A DNA stretch of 64,000 nucleotides from Aureibaculum algae (GCF_006065315.1 NZ_CP040749.1:3742001-3806000); one strand, 5' to 3'. Positions 36,201 to 44,996 are shown, numbered from the stretch's first letter. A program made the numbers and translations. Notes: generated by a model from the letters alone, not told the origin.

Positions 36201-36685
36201 CATACATCTTAAATGATTTTTATGAAACAGAATTGGACGACTATACTACAGGAAAAGTGAAGTTCCCTTTTCGAAATTTAGAACCGGGTTTACATACACT
36301 AAATTTTAAAGTTTGGGATACATACAATAATTCATCAGAAGCAACGTTAAATTTTGTTGTAGTAGATAACAGCGATTTGGTATTGAGTAATGTTCTTAAT
36401 TATCCTAATCCTTTTATAAATTATACAGAGTTTTGGTTTAATCACAATAAACCAAATGAACCGTTAGAGGTTCAAGTTCAGATATTTACAGTTTCTGGTA
36501 AACTAATTAAAACAATTAACCAAAACGTACAGTCTGAAAATCTATCACGTTCCATATCATGGAATGGTTTAGATGACTTTGGTAATAAAATTGGAAAAGG
36601 GGTTTACATTTATAAACTCAATGTTAAATCGACATTAACAAATACTAAAAACGAAAAATTTGAAAAACTTGTCATTTTACAGTAA
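33212..36685 (+). CDS. porU: Type IX secretion sortase PorU
   Basis: A 1157-residue C25 (gingipain-type) cysteine peptidase. PorU removes the C-terminal sorting domain of type IX cargo and attaches the cargo to surface lipopolysaccharide. The catalytic dyad is H667 in NYFGHGGEDGW and C701 in TVTCEFSKFDN. A signal peptide (about 1-27, ending FLVSSQ) and the long N-terminal beta region precede the catalytic domain (about 425-800). The C-terminus (NYPNPFINYTEF to KGVYIYKLNV) is the FlgD/CTD-like fold of the family. It is divergent from gldJ and is followed by porV, its binding partner in the attachment complex. Confidence 0.95.
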   Translation: MKSFHLKKLFRSLVHLLYIVPFLVSSQNNGRNVVSNTKSYSTVKNAVLSEGTWYKFSIDTTGIFKIDKQFLQNLGVKTDDINPRNIRIFGNGGQLLPQKNADFRYDGLQENAIFVNGEEDNSFDTNDYILFYGIGPHGWNIIPSQPSQSKHINNIYSDNAYYFLTVDNGLGKRISTAPDILATATETITTYNDYDFIENDKTNLFANGQQWFGKELSFENTTTKVFQFENLDVSQSITIRVRGVAISSTSSSFDVKVNGQNLMNISLPAIPSTSGNLTLAIPRESSQSTSVSTSTIAVEITYNNNGNPSAKAYLDYVELIGVKKLTANGKQFSFRNFDSQSNSTLFNYQIENNTNIDQVWNVTDGINPKIITNQSNSNQFSFKSFGGSLQEFIVLNENDYYKPKIIEQTKIPNQNLQALKDIDYVIITQDFLMNEAERLATYHRENSNLVVQVINLNHIYNEFGSGSPDLTAIRDFIRHLYLNASSDETRIKYVCLFGDASYDFKDRINDNNNIVPSFQSLESFDLARSYVTDDYYGMMDDDEGELSNADNQDVATGRFPISTVSEAKSTVDKTLNYYNTESFGDWRNRITLVADDPDVASEFILQETVEKLADTLKNRRPIYNLSKIYADAYVQETSAGGERYPDVNEAINNAVETGSLVINYFGHGGEDGWANERILENSAINDWNNLNKLPLFITVTCEFSKFDNPLRPTAGEFVFLNPYGGATSLITTTREIFISVGQRFNDILTKKLFGFNGEDYTIAEALMAMKNDPTSPNTTQRLFVFYLGDPAMKLARPKPSIELTKLNGQNITSATDTLKALSKISLEGIVKDALGNDLTDFNGELSATIYDKSVDRITLDNNNFGNKLSFDAIESKIFRGRASIKNGVFNFDFIVPKDIRIAYGKSKISLYANNDAIDKGGVNQEVIIGGIDENAPEDNVGPIIQLFMDDESFADGGNTSESPNLIAILEDSSGINTSITAVDHDIVAVLDGDQANPYILNDFYETELDDYTTGKVKFPFRNLEPGLHTLNFKVWDTYNNSSEATLNFVVVDNSDLVLSNVLNYPNPFINYTEFWFNHNKPNEPLEVQVQIFTVSGKLIKTINQNVQSENLSRSISWNGLDDFGNKIGKGVYIYKLNVKSTLTNTKNEKFEKLVILQ

Positions 36686-36722
36686 AATCAAAATGTTCAA
36701 AATCCCTAACTTAACTATTCTG

Positions 36723-37862
36723 ATGAAAAACTCATTTTTACTACTTATAGCATTTTTATGCTTACAAGTAGCTAACGCACAAGACGAACCAAATCCGATA
36801 ACCACGGCCGCTCCATTTTTAACAATTGTACCAGACGCTCGTGCTGGAGGTATGGGTGATATTGGTGTAGCCACAAAACCTGATGCCAACTCTCAACATC
36901 ATAACCCAGCAAAATTTGCTTTTTCAGATACTCAGTTCGCGGTAGGTGTAAATTACACCCCTTGGTTACGTAACTTAACGAACGATGTCTTTGTAAGTAG
37001 TTTAACTTTTTCAAATAAAATCAATGAACAAAGTGCCTGGGGTGCCAGTTTAAAATACTTTTCTCTTGGAACCATAGATTTAACAGATACAGGTGGAAAC
37101 CCAATAGGTACTGAAAACCCTAACGAATTATCTTTTGATGGTTCATACTCTTTAAAACTAAACGAAACTTTCGCGTTGGCTGTTGGTGTACGATACATCC
37201 GTTCTGATTACGCTTTAAAGGTTGAAAATTCTGACCTAAAAACTGTAAATACTTTTGCCGTTGATGTTGCTGGTTATTATCAATCTCCAGAAAAAAATTA
37301 CGGTAATTTTAATGGTATTTGGCGAGGTGGATTCAATCTTTCTAACATTGGTCCTAAAGTCACTTTATCTGATGGAGGAAGAGAAAGTTTTATACCAACC
37401 AATTTAAAATTAGGTGGTGGATTTGAATTTATCTTAGATGATATGAACTCCGTAACGACCAACCTTGAATTTAATAAATTATTAGTACCTACTCCTCCAA
37501 TTAGAGATTCTTCAACAGGAGAAATTCTTGAAGGAAAAGATGATGATGTTAGCTTTTTAAGTGGTATGTTCAGTTCTTTTGGCGATGCTCCAAACGGATT
37601 TAGTGAAGAACTTAAAGAATTTACTTGGGCATTGGGTGCTGAATACATGTATGATAATACATTGGGACTTCGTCTTGGATATTTTAACGAAAATGAATTG
37701 AAAGGAGCTCGTAAATATTTTACATTAGGAGCCGGATTTAAATTTAAAAGTTTAAATTTAGATATGTCCTACTTGATCAACTCATCAGATGTTAATAATC
37801 CTTTAGAAAATACATTACGTTTTTCTTTGACTTTCAATTTCGGTGACATATTTGATTATTAA
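36723..37862 (+). CDS. porV: Type IX secretion outer-membrane protein PorV
   Basis: A roughly 379-residue FadL-type outer-membrane barrel that shuttles cargo from the secretion channel to PorU. The mature N-terminus ITTAAPFLTIVPDARAGGMG followed by DIGVATKPDANSQHHNPAKF is the PorV hallmark. I choose the ATG at 36723, which gives a 20-residue signal peptide ending ANAQ; the ATG at 36693 and a TTG at 36660 within porU are also in frame. It starts 37 bases after porU, so porU and porV are cotranscribed. A terminator follows. Confidence 0.93.
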   Translation: MKNSFLLLIAFLCLQVANAQDEPNPITTAAPFLTIVPDARAGGMGDIGVATKPDANSQHHNPAKFAFSDTQFAVGVNYTPWLRNLTNDVFVSSLTFSNKINEQSAWGASLKYFSLGTIDLTDTGGNPIGTENPNELSFDGSYSLKLNETFALAVGVRYIRSDYALKVENSDLKTVNTFAVDVAGYYQSPEKNYGNFNGIWRGGFNLSNIGPKVTLSDGGRESFIPTNLKLGGGFEFILDDMNSVTTNLEFNKLLVPTPPIRDSSTGEILEGKDDDVSFLSGMFSSFGDAPNGFSEELKEFTWALGAEYMYDNTLGLRLGYFNENELKGARKYFTLGAGFKFKSLNLDMSYLINSSDVNNPLENTLRFSLTFNFGDIFDY

Positions 37863-37888
37863 GATTCATATTAAATAATATAATTTCA

Positions 37889-37925
37889 AAAATCATTTTA
37901 GTATTTTAGCTAAAATGATTTTTTT
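37889..37925 (+). terminator. Intrinsic terminator of porUV
   Basis: AAATCATTTTAG (37890-37901) pairs with CTAAAATGATTT (37910-37921), followed by further U residues. It lies 28 bases after the porV stop. Confidence 0.82.
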
Positions 37926-38015
37926 ATTTCAATTCTTATTTAAAAGTCCCGATAATGAAATTTAAAGAGGTGATTTTAAGTAATAATTGGTATCATCCCC
38001 AAAGTGTAGCTTTTT

Positions 38016-38498
38016 ATGCAAAAAATACAAAGTAAAATAGAATATCTATTATTCGAAAATATTGATGAACTCGATGCCAATGCTCGTAATTTAATGAACG
38101 AAGCCATAAAAGCTCGTGAGAAAGCGTATGCCCCATATTCCAATTTTAATGTCGGTGCTGCTATCTTACTTGACAATAATGAGATAGTGCTAGGTAACAA
38201 TCAAGAAAATGCTGCTTTCCCTTCTGGCTTGTGTGCAGAACGCGTTGCTATTTATAATGCAGGTGCCAATTACCCGGAATGTACAATTTTAGCTATTGCC
38301 ATTTCAGCAAGTTCATCGAAACATAAAGTAACCAACCCTGTTGGCCCTTGTGGGGCTTGCAGACAAAGTATTGCAGAATACGAGCATAAACAAAAGCAAG
38401 CCATAGAAATTTATTTTATGGGAGAAGAAGGAAAAGTTGTTAAGGTAAATGCTTTAAAAGATTTATTACCTTTTGGTTTTGACAGTAGCTTTTTATAA
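38016..38498 (+). CDS. cdd: Cytidine deaminase
   Basis: A 160-residue zinc enzyme that deaminates cytidine and deoxycytidine to uridine forms in pyrimidine salvage. Motifs: YAPYSNFNVGAAIL (38-51), the proton shuttle and zinc ligand in GLCAERVAIY (C73, E75) and the pair C112/C115 in GPCGACRQ. The length fits the small homotetrameric class. It is 153 bases after porV, beyond a terminator, so it is a separate unit; the truncated haemoglobin gene follows 42 bases later. Confidence 0.95.
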   Translation: MQKIQSKIEYLLFENIDELDANARNLMNEAIKAREKAYAPYSNFNVGAAILLDNNEIVLGNNQENAAFPSGLCAERVAIYNAGANYPECTILAIAISASSSKHKVTNPVGPCGACRQSIAEYEHKQKQAIEIYFMGEEGKVVKVNALKDLLPFGFDSSFL

Positions 38499-38540
38499 TT
38501 AATTTTCTTTTATTAGATAAACGATTAAGTGCTCCATCTT

Positions 38541-38918
38541 ATGCAAGATATTAAAACTAGAGAAGACATCCATTTTATAATTACTGAGCTATACAAGAAA
38601 TTGTTATCAGATGATATTGTTAAGCATTTCTTTGAAGATGTAATTAATGAGAATCATTTAGAAGAACACCTCAATATTGTAACTGATTTTTGGAATGGAA
38701 TTTTATTTAGTGCCACTGATTACCAAAGAAATGCCATGCAACCTCATTTAATTCTCCATGAACGTAAGCCTTTTAAGCATGAACACTTTAAAAGGTGGTT
38801 ATTACATTTCACTTCGTCTATTGACGACAACTTTAAAGGCGAAAAATCAGAAATGGCCAAGACAAGAGCCTTGTCAATTGCTACCGTTATGGAAATTAAA
38901 ATGAGCAGTCATTCTTAA
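38541..38918 (+). CDS. Group III truncated haemoglobin
   Basis: A 125-residue 2-over-2 globin, from the ATG at 38541 (a GTG at 38529 is also in frame). It carries the family segments DFWNGILF (49-56), RNAMQPHLILHERKPF (63-78) and EHFKRWLLHF (81-90), in which H82 is the likely proximal haem ligand. Group III truncated haemoglobins are small cytoplasmic proteins linked to NO or oxygen chemistry in some bacteria. Neighbouring genes do not suggest a specific pathway. Confidence 0.9.
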   Translation: MQDIKTREDIHFIITELYKKLLSDDIVKHFFEDVINENHLEEHLNIVTDFWNGILFSATDYQRNAMQPHLILHERKPFKHEHFKRWLLHFTSSIDDNFKGEKSEMAKTRALSIATVMEIKMSSHS

Positions 38919-39004
38919 AATATTCTTTTTAAAATTTAATTACTAAGCTTAAAATAATTAATTTAGCCGTTGGTTGTAATTCAGCACCCTAGACCCTTTT
39001 TTAT

Positions 39005-40069
39005 ATGAAGTCAGTTATCACTGGAAACGGTAGTTTCATCCCCTCAGTTACTATAAAAAATAGCGATTTTATTGAAAGTCAGTTTTATGATGACAATAAA
39101 GAACTTTTTACTACATCGAATGAAGTAATCATAGAAAAATTTAAATCTATTACAGGCATCGGAGAAAGACGTTATGTAAAAGATAATTTAAACTCTTCAG
39201 ACATTGCGACAATTGCTGCAGAGAGAGCTATAGAAGACTCTGGTATTGATGCTGAAGAATTAGATTACATTATAGTCGCTCAAAATTTTGGTGACGTTAA
39301 AAAAGGAAGTGTTCAAACAGACATTTTACCTAGTTTAGCGGCTAGAGTTAAGCATAATTTAAAAATAAAAAACTCCAATTGTGTAGCTTATGACATTATA
39401 TTCGGTTGCCCAGGATGGCTACAAGGTGTCATACAAGCTCATATTTATATAAAATCTGGCGAAGCACAAAAATGTTTGGTTATTGGTTCTGAAACCTTAT
39501 CAAGGGTAATTGACAATCACGATAGAGATTCAATGATTTTTGCTGATGGTGCCGGTGCCTGTGTAATGGAAGCCAAAGAAGAAAATAGCGATAACGGAAT
39601 TTTAAGTTATGCTGCACTATCTGATACTATTGAAGAATCTAATTATCTTTATTTCGGAGAGTCAAATAAACCCAATACCAATGAGGGTGTTCGGTATATA
39701 AAAATGTTGGGACGAAAAATTTATGAATACTCCCTAAACAATGTGCCTTTAGCCATGAAAAACGCTTTAGATAAAAGCGGAGTCCCTATTGAAGAGGTTA
39801 AAAAAATATTTATACATCAAGCCAATGAAAAAATGGATGAAGCTATCATCAAACGTTTTTTTAGGTTGTATAAATCTCAAGTTCCAGAAAATGTTATGCC
39901 TATGAACATTCATAAATTAGGTAATAGTTCTGTGGCTACTATTCCTACCCTACTCGATTTGGTATTAAAAGGAAAAATAGAAAATCATAACCTAAACAAA
40001 GGAGATGTAATTATTTTAGCATCCGTAGGTGCTGGTATGAACATTAATGCCGTAGTGTATAGGTATTAG
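39005..40069 (+). CDS. 3-oxoacyl-ACP synthase III (FabH-like)
   Basis: A 354-residue thiolase-fold condensing enzyme. The FabH triad is complete: C135 in IIFGCPGWLQ, H271 in IFIHQANEKM and N307 in HKLGNSSVAT. FGDGA-like FADGAGACVME follows the usual position. The sequence is less close to housekeeping FabH (which often sits next to plsX and rpmF) than to the group of stand-alone FabH-like synthases used in specialised lipids or polyketide starters. No acyl carrier protein or other biosynthetic gene is adjacent, so its substrate is open. Confidence 0.87.
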   Translation: MKSVITGNGSFIPSVTIKNSDFIESQFYDDNKELFTTSNEVIIEKFKSITGIGERRYVKDNLNSSDIATIAAERAIEDSGIDAEELDYIIVAQNFGDVKKGSVQTDILPSLAARVKHNLKIKNSNCVAYDIIFGCPGWLQGVIQAHIYIKSGEAQKCLVIGSETLSRVIDNHDRDSMIFADGAGACVMEAKEENSDNGILSYAALSDTIEESNYLYFGESNKPNTNEGVRYIKMLGRKIYEYSLNNVPLAMKNALDKSGVPIEEVKKIFIHQANEKMDEAIIKRFFRLYKSQVPENVMPMNIHKLGNSSVATIPTLLDLVLKGKIENHNLNKGDVIILASVGAGMNINAVVYRY

Positions 40070-40101
40070 ACCATAAACCCTTATCATTAGTTTTATCATA
40101 T

Positions 40102-40128
40102 AAAAAACAAGAGATAATTATCTCGTTG
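40102..40128 (-). terminator. Probable terminator of the phosphatase gene
   Basis: GAGATAATTATCTC (40111-40124) is self-complementary, extended by CAA/TTG, and on the minus strand is followed by a run of six U residues. It lies 70 bases after the stop of the phosphatase gene. Confidence 0.6.
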
Positions 40129-40195
40129 CTGTTCTCCCTATATCAAACACTGATCTCTTATTAAAAAGTTTCAACAATAGTTGAACCAACTAAGC

Positions 40196-41869
40196 TTAAT
40201 CTTCTAAAACTTCTTGTACTACTTTACCTGAAGTGGCATTAGGAAATGTAATTTCCAACAAAGTTGAGATTGTTGGAGCTATATCCGTAATATTTACGAG
40301 ACTTTTACTTGATCCTTGCTTAATACCTTTACCATAAAAAATGATAGGCACATGCGTATCGTAATTATAACCTGAACCATGTGTAGAACCTGTTTTTGAA
40401 TAGCTTATTGTAGCTGGGTTTGGCACTAATAATACATCCCCTGAAAATTTCTGATTGTATCCGTTTTGTAAAAAGTGCATTATACCCCCAGTAAAATTGG
40501 CAGTTTGCATGGTACGAGACGTTACTGCTCTTGAAATACCTTTATAATTAATAACTTCATCTGCTAAGCTTTGAGCCACTTCATTCGCCTCTAATTTCAA
40601 CTCTTTAATTTTACTTTTGTTTAAAAAGATTTGAAAATTAGAGATGTCTTCAATCAAATCATCAGATTTATACTTCTCTAAAAGAAAGGCATTTGCTTTC
40701 TTTTTAAAATCTTTATTATCAAAATAACCTGAAGGTATTTTTAACGTCTTTAAATAGGAAGGTACTTGCACAGCAGCATGGTCTGCAGTTAAAAATAAGG
40801 TGTAATTACCTTTACCTACCTTTTCGTCTAAAAACTTAAAAAATGAAGCCAACTCTTTATCCAATCTTAAATACGTATCTTCAATTTCTTTGGAATCAAC
40901 CCCAAATTTATGCCCCACATAATCGGTACTTGAAAAACTAACTGCTAAAAAGTCAGTTACATTTTGTGTTTGACCTAAATTCTCGCCAATTATAGCTGCC
41001 TCAGCAAAATCTTTTACAATAGTATTACCGTAAGGCACAGCCTTTAAAAGATCGTAATAGCCATTATTCTTCTTCAGTTTTTTTAAATCATAAGGAAATG
41101 TTGGTGTTTTTTTCCCTTTAAATAATCCTTCAAACTTATTATCATCGGCAATACTTTCTGTGTATGTATTAATATCGTACAGTGTATTCCAAGTGGAATT
41201 TAAATATTTTTTAGCATTGCCATTCTTATTAAACTCTTGAACCCATTTCGGTAATTTATCCATATAATAAGAACTGGTAATAAACTTACCTTCTTTTTTT
41301 CCTTGAAACCAATAAGATCCATCCGCTGCATGACCTGCTGGTAAAATAGCTGATCTATCTTTTATACTTAACCCTATGACTTTACCTCTCTTATTTTGTG
41401 CCATTTTAAGCTCATCACCTATTGTGGTAGCTAACATTCTTCGTGGTGACTTTTTACCTCCATCGTCTGCTCCAACACTCTTATAATCAACATCATCTAC
41501 ACAATAAATAGATTTTTTAGCGAACTTATCATACCAATTGTTACCAATTATACCGTGATAACTTGGTGTAGTACCTGTATATATAGAAGTATGGCCAACA
41601 GCTGTATAGGTAGGAATGTAATTATAATGCCCATTTTCACAGCTAAACCCACCATCAATTATTCTTTTAAAACCATCATTCCCATATCTATTGTAAAACC
41701 GTGTTAAATAGTCATAACGCATTTGATCAACTACAATACCAACAACCAATTTTGGGCGTTGCATTTCGATTGCAGTATGACTGAACGCTGGTTCATTTAC
41801 AACAGAATTTTGAGCGAAACTAGAAGTGAATAAAACTAAGGTGAGAACAAAAGATAATAAATTTTTCAT
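40196..41869 (-). CDS. PafA-type alkaline phosphatase, exported
   Basis: A 557-residue protein of the alkaline phosphatase superfamily with a signal peptide ending SSFAQ (about 20). The N-terminal VVGIVVDQMRYDYL (D48) and IPTYTAVGHTSIYTG (86-100, nucleophile threonine) match PafA, the calcium-independent phosphate-releasing enzyme of Bacteroidota that uses threonine in place of serine. Further metal ligands are in LTADHAAVQVP and GSTHGSGYNYDTHVPI. PafA works in the periplasm on phosphomonoesters and is usually not repressed by phosphate. A -7 box and terminator frame it as a single unit. Confidence 0.88.
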   Translation of the reverse strand: MKNLLSFVLTLVLFTSSFAQNSVVNEPAFSHTAIEMQRPKLVVGIVVDQMRYDYLTRFYNRYGNDGFKRIIDGGFSCENGHYNYIPTYTAVGHTSIYTGTTPSYHGIIGNNWYDKFAKKSIYCVDDVDYKSVGADDGGKKSPRRMLATTIGDELKMAQNKRGKVIGLSIKDRSAILPAGHAADGSYWFQGKKEGKFITSSYYMDKLPKWVQEFNKNGNAKKYLNSTWNTLYDINTYTESIADDNKFEGLFKGKKTPTFPYDLKKLKKNNGYYDLLKAVPYGNTIVKDFAEAAIIGENLGQTQNVTDFLAVSFSSTDYVGHKFGVDSKEIEDTYLRLDKELASFFKFLDEKVGKGNYTLFLTADHAAVQVPSYLKTLKIPSGYFDNKDFKKKANAFLLEKYKSDDLIEDISNFQIFLNKSKIKELKLEANEVAQSLADEVINYKGISRAVTSRTMQTANFTGGIMHFLQNGYNQKFSGDVLLVPNPATISYSKTGSTHGSGYNYDTHVPIIFYGKGIKQGSSKSLVNITDIAPTISTLLEITFPNATSGKVVQEVLED

Positions 41870-41891
41870 CAGTGATATTTTATATTAAAAT

Positions 41892-41899
41892 CAAAATTA
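41892..41899 (-). promoter_or_regulatory. Probable -7 box of the PafA-type phosphatase gene
   Basis: The minus strand reads TAATTTTG, a match to TAnnTTTG, 22 bases upstream of the ATG at 41869; predicted leader about 16 bases. Confidence 0.55.
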
Positions 41900-41923
41900 G
41901 GGCTTTTTTTACATTTAATATTA

Positions 41924-41931
41924 TATTTTTG
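41924..41931 (+). promoter_or_regulatory. Probable -7 box of the mlaEF pair
   Basis: TATTTTTG matches TAnnTTTG, 54 bases before the TTG start at 41986. The divergent phosphatase box lies 24 bases away, so the two promoters are back to back. Confidence 0.45.
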
Positions 41932-41985
41932 ATATTTGAAAATTAAATTAATGTTAATTCATTTCCAATAACAGAAACCTATAAT

Positions 41986-42732
41986 TTGATCAACTATTTT
42001 AAATATATTGGCAAGTATTTTATTATGCTTAAAGAGGTTTTTAAAAGACCTCAAAAAGGATCTATTTTTAGAGAATCCATTTTTAAAGAAATTGAAGATT
42101 TGGGTATTAACTCCATAGGAATAGTTGCTTTTATTTCCTTTTTTGTTGGTGGTGTTGTGGTTATTCAAACCGCTTTAAATTTGGACAATCCCATTACACC
42201 AAAATATTTAATTGGATATGCATCTAGAGAATCGTTAATATTAGAATTTTCACCAACACTTATTTCAATTATTTTAGCAGGAAAAGTAGGCTCGTACATT
42301 ACTTCTAGTATTGGTACTATGCGAGTTACAGAACAGATTGATGCTCTAGAAGTAATGGGTATCAATTCATTAAATTATTTAGTGCTCCCAAAAATTATTG
42401 CTAACGTTTTCTTTTATCCGTTCGTGATTATTATTAGTATTTGGCTTGGTATTTTTGGAGGATGGGTTGCTGGAAATTTAACAGGATTAGTAAGCTCAGC
42501 TGATTACATAATGGGTATTAGAAGTGAATTTGAACCTTTTCACTTGGTCTATTCTATGATTAAGACTTCTGTATTTGCTTTTGTTATTGCTACAATACCG
42601 GCGTATCAAGGCTTTTATGTTAAAGGAGGAGCTATTGAAGTGGGTAATGCCAGTACACGTGCCGTAGTATGGACAAGTATTGTAATAATCGTATTGAATT
42701 ACTTTTTAACTCAAATGCTTTTAGGAAAATGA
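41986..42732 (+). CDS. mlaE: MlaE-like ABC transporter permease
   Basis: A 248-residue inner-membrane permease of the Mla phospholipid-transport system, which moves lipids between inner and outer membrane. The EDLGINSIGIVAFISFFVGG segment, MRVTEQIDALEVMGINS (coupling loop) and IATIPAYQGFYVKGGA are typical of MlaE. The start is a TTG at 41986; the N-terminal NYFKYIGKYFIMLKEVFKRP is found in Bacteroidota homologues, which supports it over the ATG at 42025. The stop overlaps the mlaF start (ATGA), so the two are coupled. No MlaD gene follows. Confidence 0.9.
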   Translation: MINYFKYIGKYFIMLKEVFKRPQKGSIFRESIFKEIEDLGINSIGIVAFISFFVGGVVVIQTALNLDNPITPKYLIGYASRESLILEFSPTLISIILAGKVGSYITSSIGTMRVTEQIDALEVMGINSLNYLVLPKIIANVFFYPFVIIISIWLGIFGGWVAGNLTGLVSSADYIMGIRSEFEPFHLVYSMIKTSVFAFVIATIPAYQGFYVKGGAIEVGNASTRAVVWTSIVIIVLNYFLTQMLLGK

Positions 42733-43505
42733 TTGAAGTAAGAAATTTAAATAAGGAGTTTGACGGGGTTCAAGTATTGAAGGGTATTGATGCCACTTTC
42801 GAAAATGGAAAAACGAGCTTGGTTATCGGTACTAGTGGATCAGGAAAAACCGTATTCTTAAAATGTCTGCTGGGTTTGATTCAACCTGAGAAAGGTGATA
42901 TTATTTATGATGGTCAGATCTATAATGAAATGAGCGGTGATGAAAAACGTGATTTAAAAAAGGATATTGGTATGGTCTTTCAAGGAAGTGCCTTATTTGA
43001 CAGTTCTACTGTTGAAGAAAATGTAATGTTTCCTTTAAAGATGTTTACCAATCAGTCATATGAAGAAAAAATTGAGCGTGTAAATTTTGTTTTAGACCGT
43101 GTAAACTTAGAAAATGCGAACAAAAAATTTCCCGCTGAACTTTCTGGAGGTATGCAAAAACGGGTAGCTATTGCCAGAGCAATAGTAATGAACCCAAAGT
43201 ATTTATTTTGTGATGAGCCCAACTCGGGATTAGATCCGAAAACTTCGACGGTAATTGATAATTTAATTCAAGAAATTACGAAAGAATATAATATAACCAC
43301 CATAATTAATAGCCATGACATGAATTCTGTGATGGAAATTGGTGAAAAAATTATATTATTGAAGCATGGTGTTAAAGAATGGGAAGGTACCAATGACGAA
43401 GTTTTTAAAACAGATAATGAATCGTTGGTTGATTTTGTTTATTCCTCTAACTTATTTAAAAAAGTAAGAGAAGCACAATTAAAACAAGACAATAGCGGCT
43501 CTTAA
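42729..43505 (+). CDS. mlaF: MlaF-like ABC transporter ATPase
   Basis: A 258-residue ATPase that powers the MlaE permease. Walker A GTSGSGKT (34-41), Q-loop MVFQGSALFDS, signature LSGGMQKRVAIARA and Walker B YLFCDEPNSGLDP are all intact, with the switch histidine in NSHDMNSV. The ATG at 42729 overlaps the mlaE stop by four bases (ATGA); an upstream TTG at 42669 would add 20 residues encoded inside mlaE and is less likely. The next gene is on the other strand, so the unit is just two genes. Confidence 0.92.
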   Translation: MIEVRNLNKEFDGVQVLKGIDATFENGKTSLVIGTSGSGKTVFLKCLLGLIQPEKGDIIYDGQIYNEMSGDEKRDLKKDIGMVFQGSALFDSSTVEENVMFPLKMFTNQSYEEKIERVNFVLDRVNLENANKKFPAELSGGMQKRVAIARAIVMNPKYLFCDEPNSGLDPKTSTVIDNLIQEITKEYNITTIINSHDMNSVMEIGEKIILLKHGVKEWEGTNDEVFKTDNESLVDFVYSSNLFKKVREAQLKQDNSGS

Positions 43506-43547
43506 TAAGATGATACCCAAAAATTATAGATAAAAAAAACTCTTACG

Positions 43548-44975
43548 CTATTCTCGTATAATTTTTAAGGTATCCAAAGCTAATCGGGTCTTAAGCCATA
43601 ATTTGAGTTTTTCCTCTTGCATATTCAACTCCTTTTTTGGCATTTTAACTTTCCATTTTATACTAAAAAAAGCTATAGAATCGATCTTAGAGAAATCAGT
43701 TACCACTTTTTTAGCATAGCTCATCTTCTCAATACCATCATAATTTATTTTCGCTTCTTCACTGACCGATTTAAAAGGGATTTGATCTTTATAAAATTTA
43801 TTAAGTTCATTTTCTAATAATCTAATTCTATCCTCTTTTTCTTTGATATTTTCATCACGAGAAGTAATTATTTTTTGATTTTGAGAATACAAATCCTGTA
43901 GATTTTTTACTTGTGCTAACATTTCCGTATCATCTTGCTGCTGAATTTTCAACTCAACTTCTCCCAAACCTAACTCCCCCATCCTATTTTTCCAAATACC
44001 AACTTGAGCATCAGAAACGGGATTGAATAAAGGCAGTGTTATTTTTTTATTGGTATAATCAATATTTTTATCGTCTTCCCCAATTATAGATACTCCACCT
44101 TCTTTTAGTTCATGAATAAAAGATTGTGCCGTTTTTTTAAATTCATTTTCTCTAAATAAATTGTAAAATGAATATATACTTCCAGCCAGTATAATAAATG
44201 CCACCACTGAGGCAAATTGACTAATTCGCTTCCGTTTAGCTGAATTTATATACTTAACCATCGGAAAACTTAAAAACTTAACAATTACAAATGTTGCTAA
44301 TGCTATGAAAATGGTATTAATGGTAAACAAAAACATAGCCCCAAGAAAATAGGAAAATTGACCAGTAGCTAAACCATAACCGGCGGTACATAAAGGTGGC
44401 ATTAATGCTGTCGCAATAGCAACACCTGCTACAGTATTGGTTTGAGCAGAAGGTCTACTAACCGCTATAATAAGTGCCAAGCCACCCGCAAGTGCTATAA
44501 AAACATCACGCACATCAGGTCTTGTTCTTGCTAAAATTTCAGTAGTCGCATCTTGAAACAATGGAATACTAAAAAACAAGAAAGAAGTTAACAAACTTAA
44601 CCCCACCATAACCCCTAAATTAACCATAGAGCGTCTCAAAGTATCAATATCATTAATACCAATGGACAAGCCAACTCCTAATATTGGCCCCATTAAAGGC
44701 GATATTAACATGGCTCCAATGACAACAGCTGTTGAGTTCGCATTTAAACCGATGGAGGCTATAAGAATTGAAAAGACCAAAATCCAAGCTGTATGACCTT
44801 TCATGGAAATATTATCCTTGATTGCCTGTACTGTCCCTTCCTTATTCGTATCGTGTTTTATGTCTAAAAGATCTATCAAAAACTCTTTTATACCACCTAA
44901 GATACCAGTAACCTTCTTTTGGGTTTCTTCTTTTTTTACATCAAGATCAACTTCAACCTTTTTGTTTTCTTCCAT
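43548..44975 (-). CDS. DUF389 family membrane protein with C-terminal coiled coil
   Basis: A 475-residue protein. Residues about 58-270 are the DUF389 membrane domain with six or more hydrophobic segments, including STAVVIGAMLISPLMGPILG, AVSRPSAQTNTVAGVAIATA and LMPPLCTAGYGL. The last 200 residues are soluble and contain a coiled coil (about 352-392), of a kind not part of the core domain. DUF389 proteins are poorly characterised inner-membrane proteins. It is the last gene of a minus-strand run, 21 bases after the guanylyltransferase gene. Confidence 0.88.
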   Translation of the reverse strand: MEENKKVEVDLDVKKEETQKKVTGILGGIKEFLIDLLDIKHDTNKEGTVQAIKDNISMKGHTAWILVFSILIASIGLNANSTAVVIGAMLISPLMGPILGVGLSIGINDIDTLRRSMVNLGVMVGLSLLTSFLFFSIPLFQDATTEILARTRPDVRDVFIALAGGLALIIAVSRPSAQTNTVAGVAIATALMPPLCTAGYGLATGQFSYFLGAMFLFTINTIFIALATFVIVKFLSFPMVKYINSAKRKRISQFASVVAFIILAGSIYSFYNLFRENEFKKTAQSFIHELKEGGVSIIGEDDKNIDYTNKKITLPLFNPVSDAQVGIWKNRMGELGLGEVELKIQQQDDTEMLAQVKNLQDLYSQNQKIITSRDENIKEKEDRIRLLENELNKFYKDQIPFKSVSEEAKINYDGIEKMSYAKKVVTDFSKIDSIAFFSIKWKVKMPKKELNMQEEKLKLWLKTRLALDTLKIIRE

Positions 44976-44996
44976 GGTTTATAGAGCTTATTCTTT

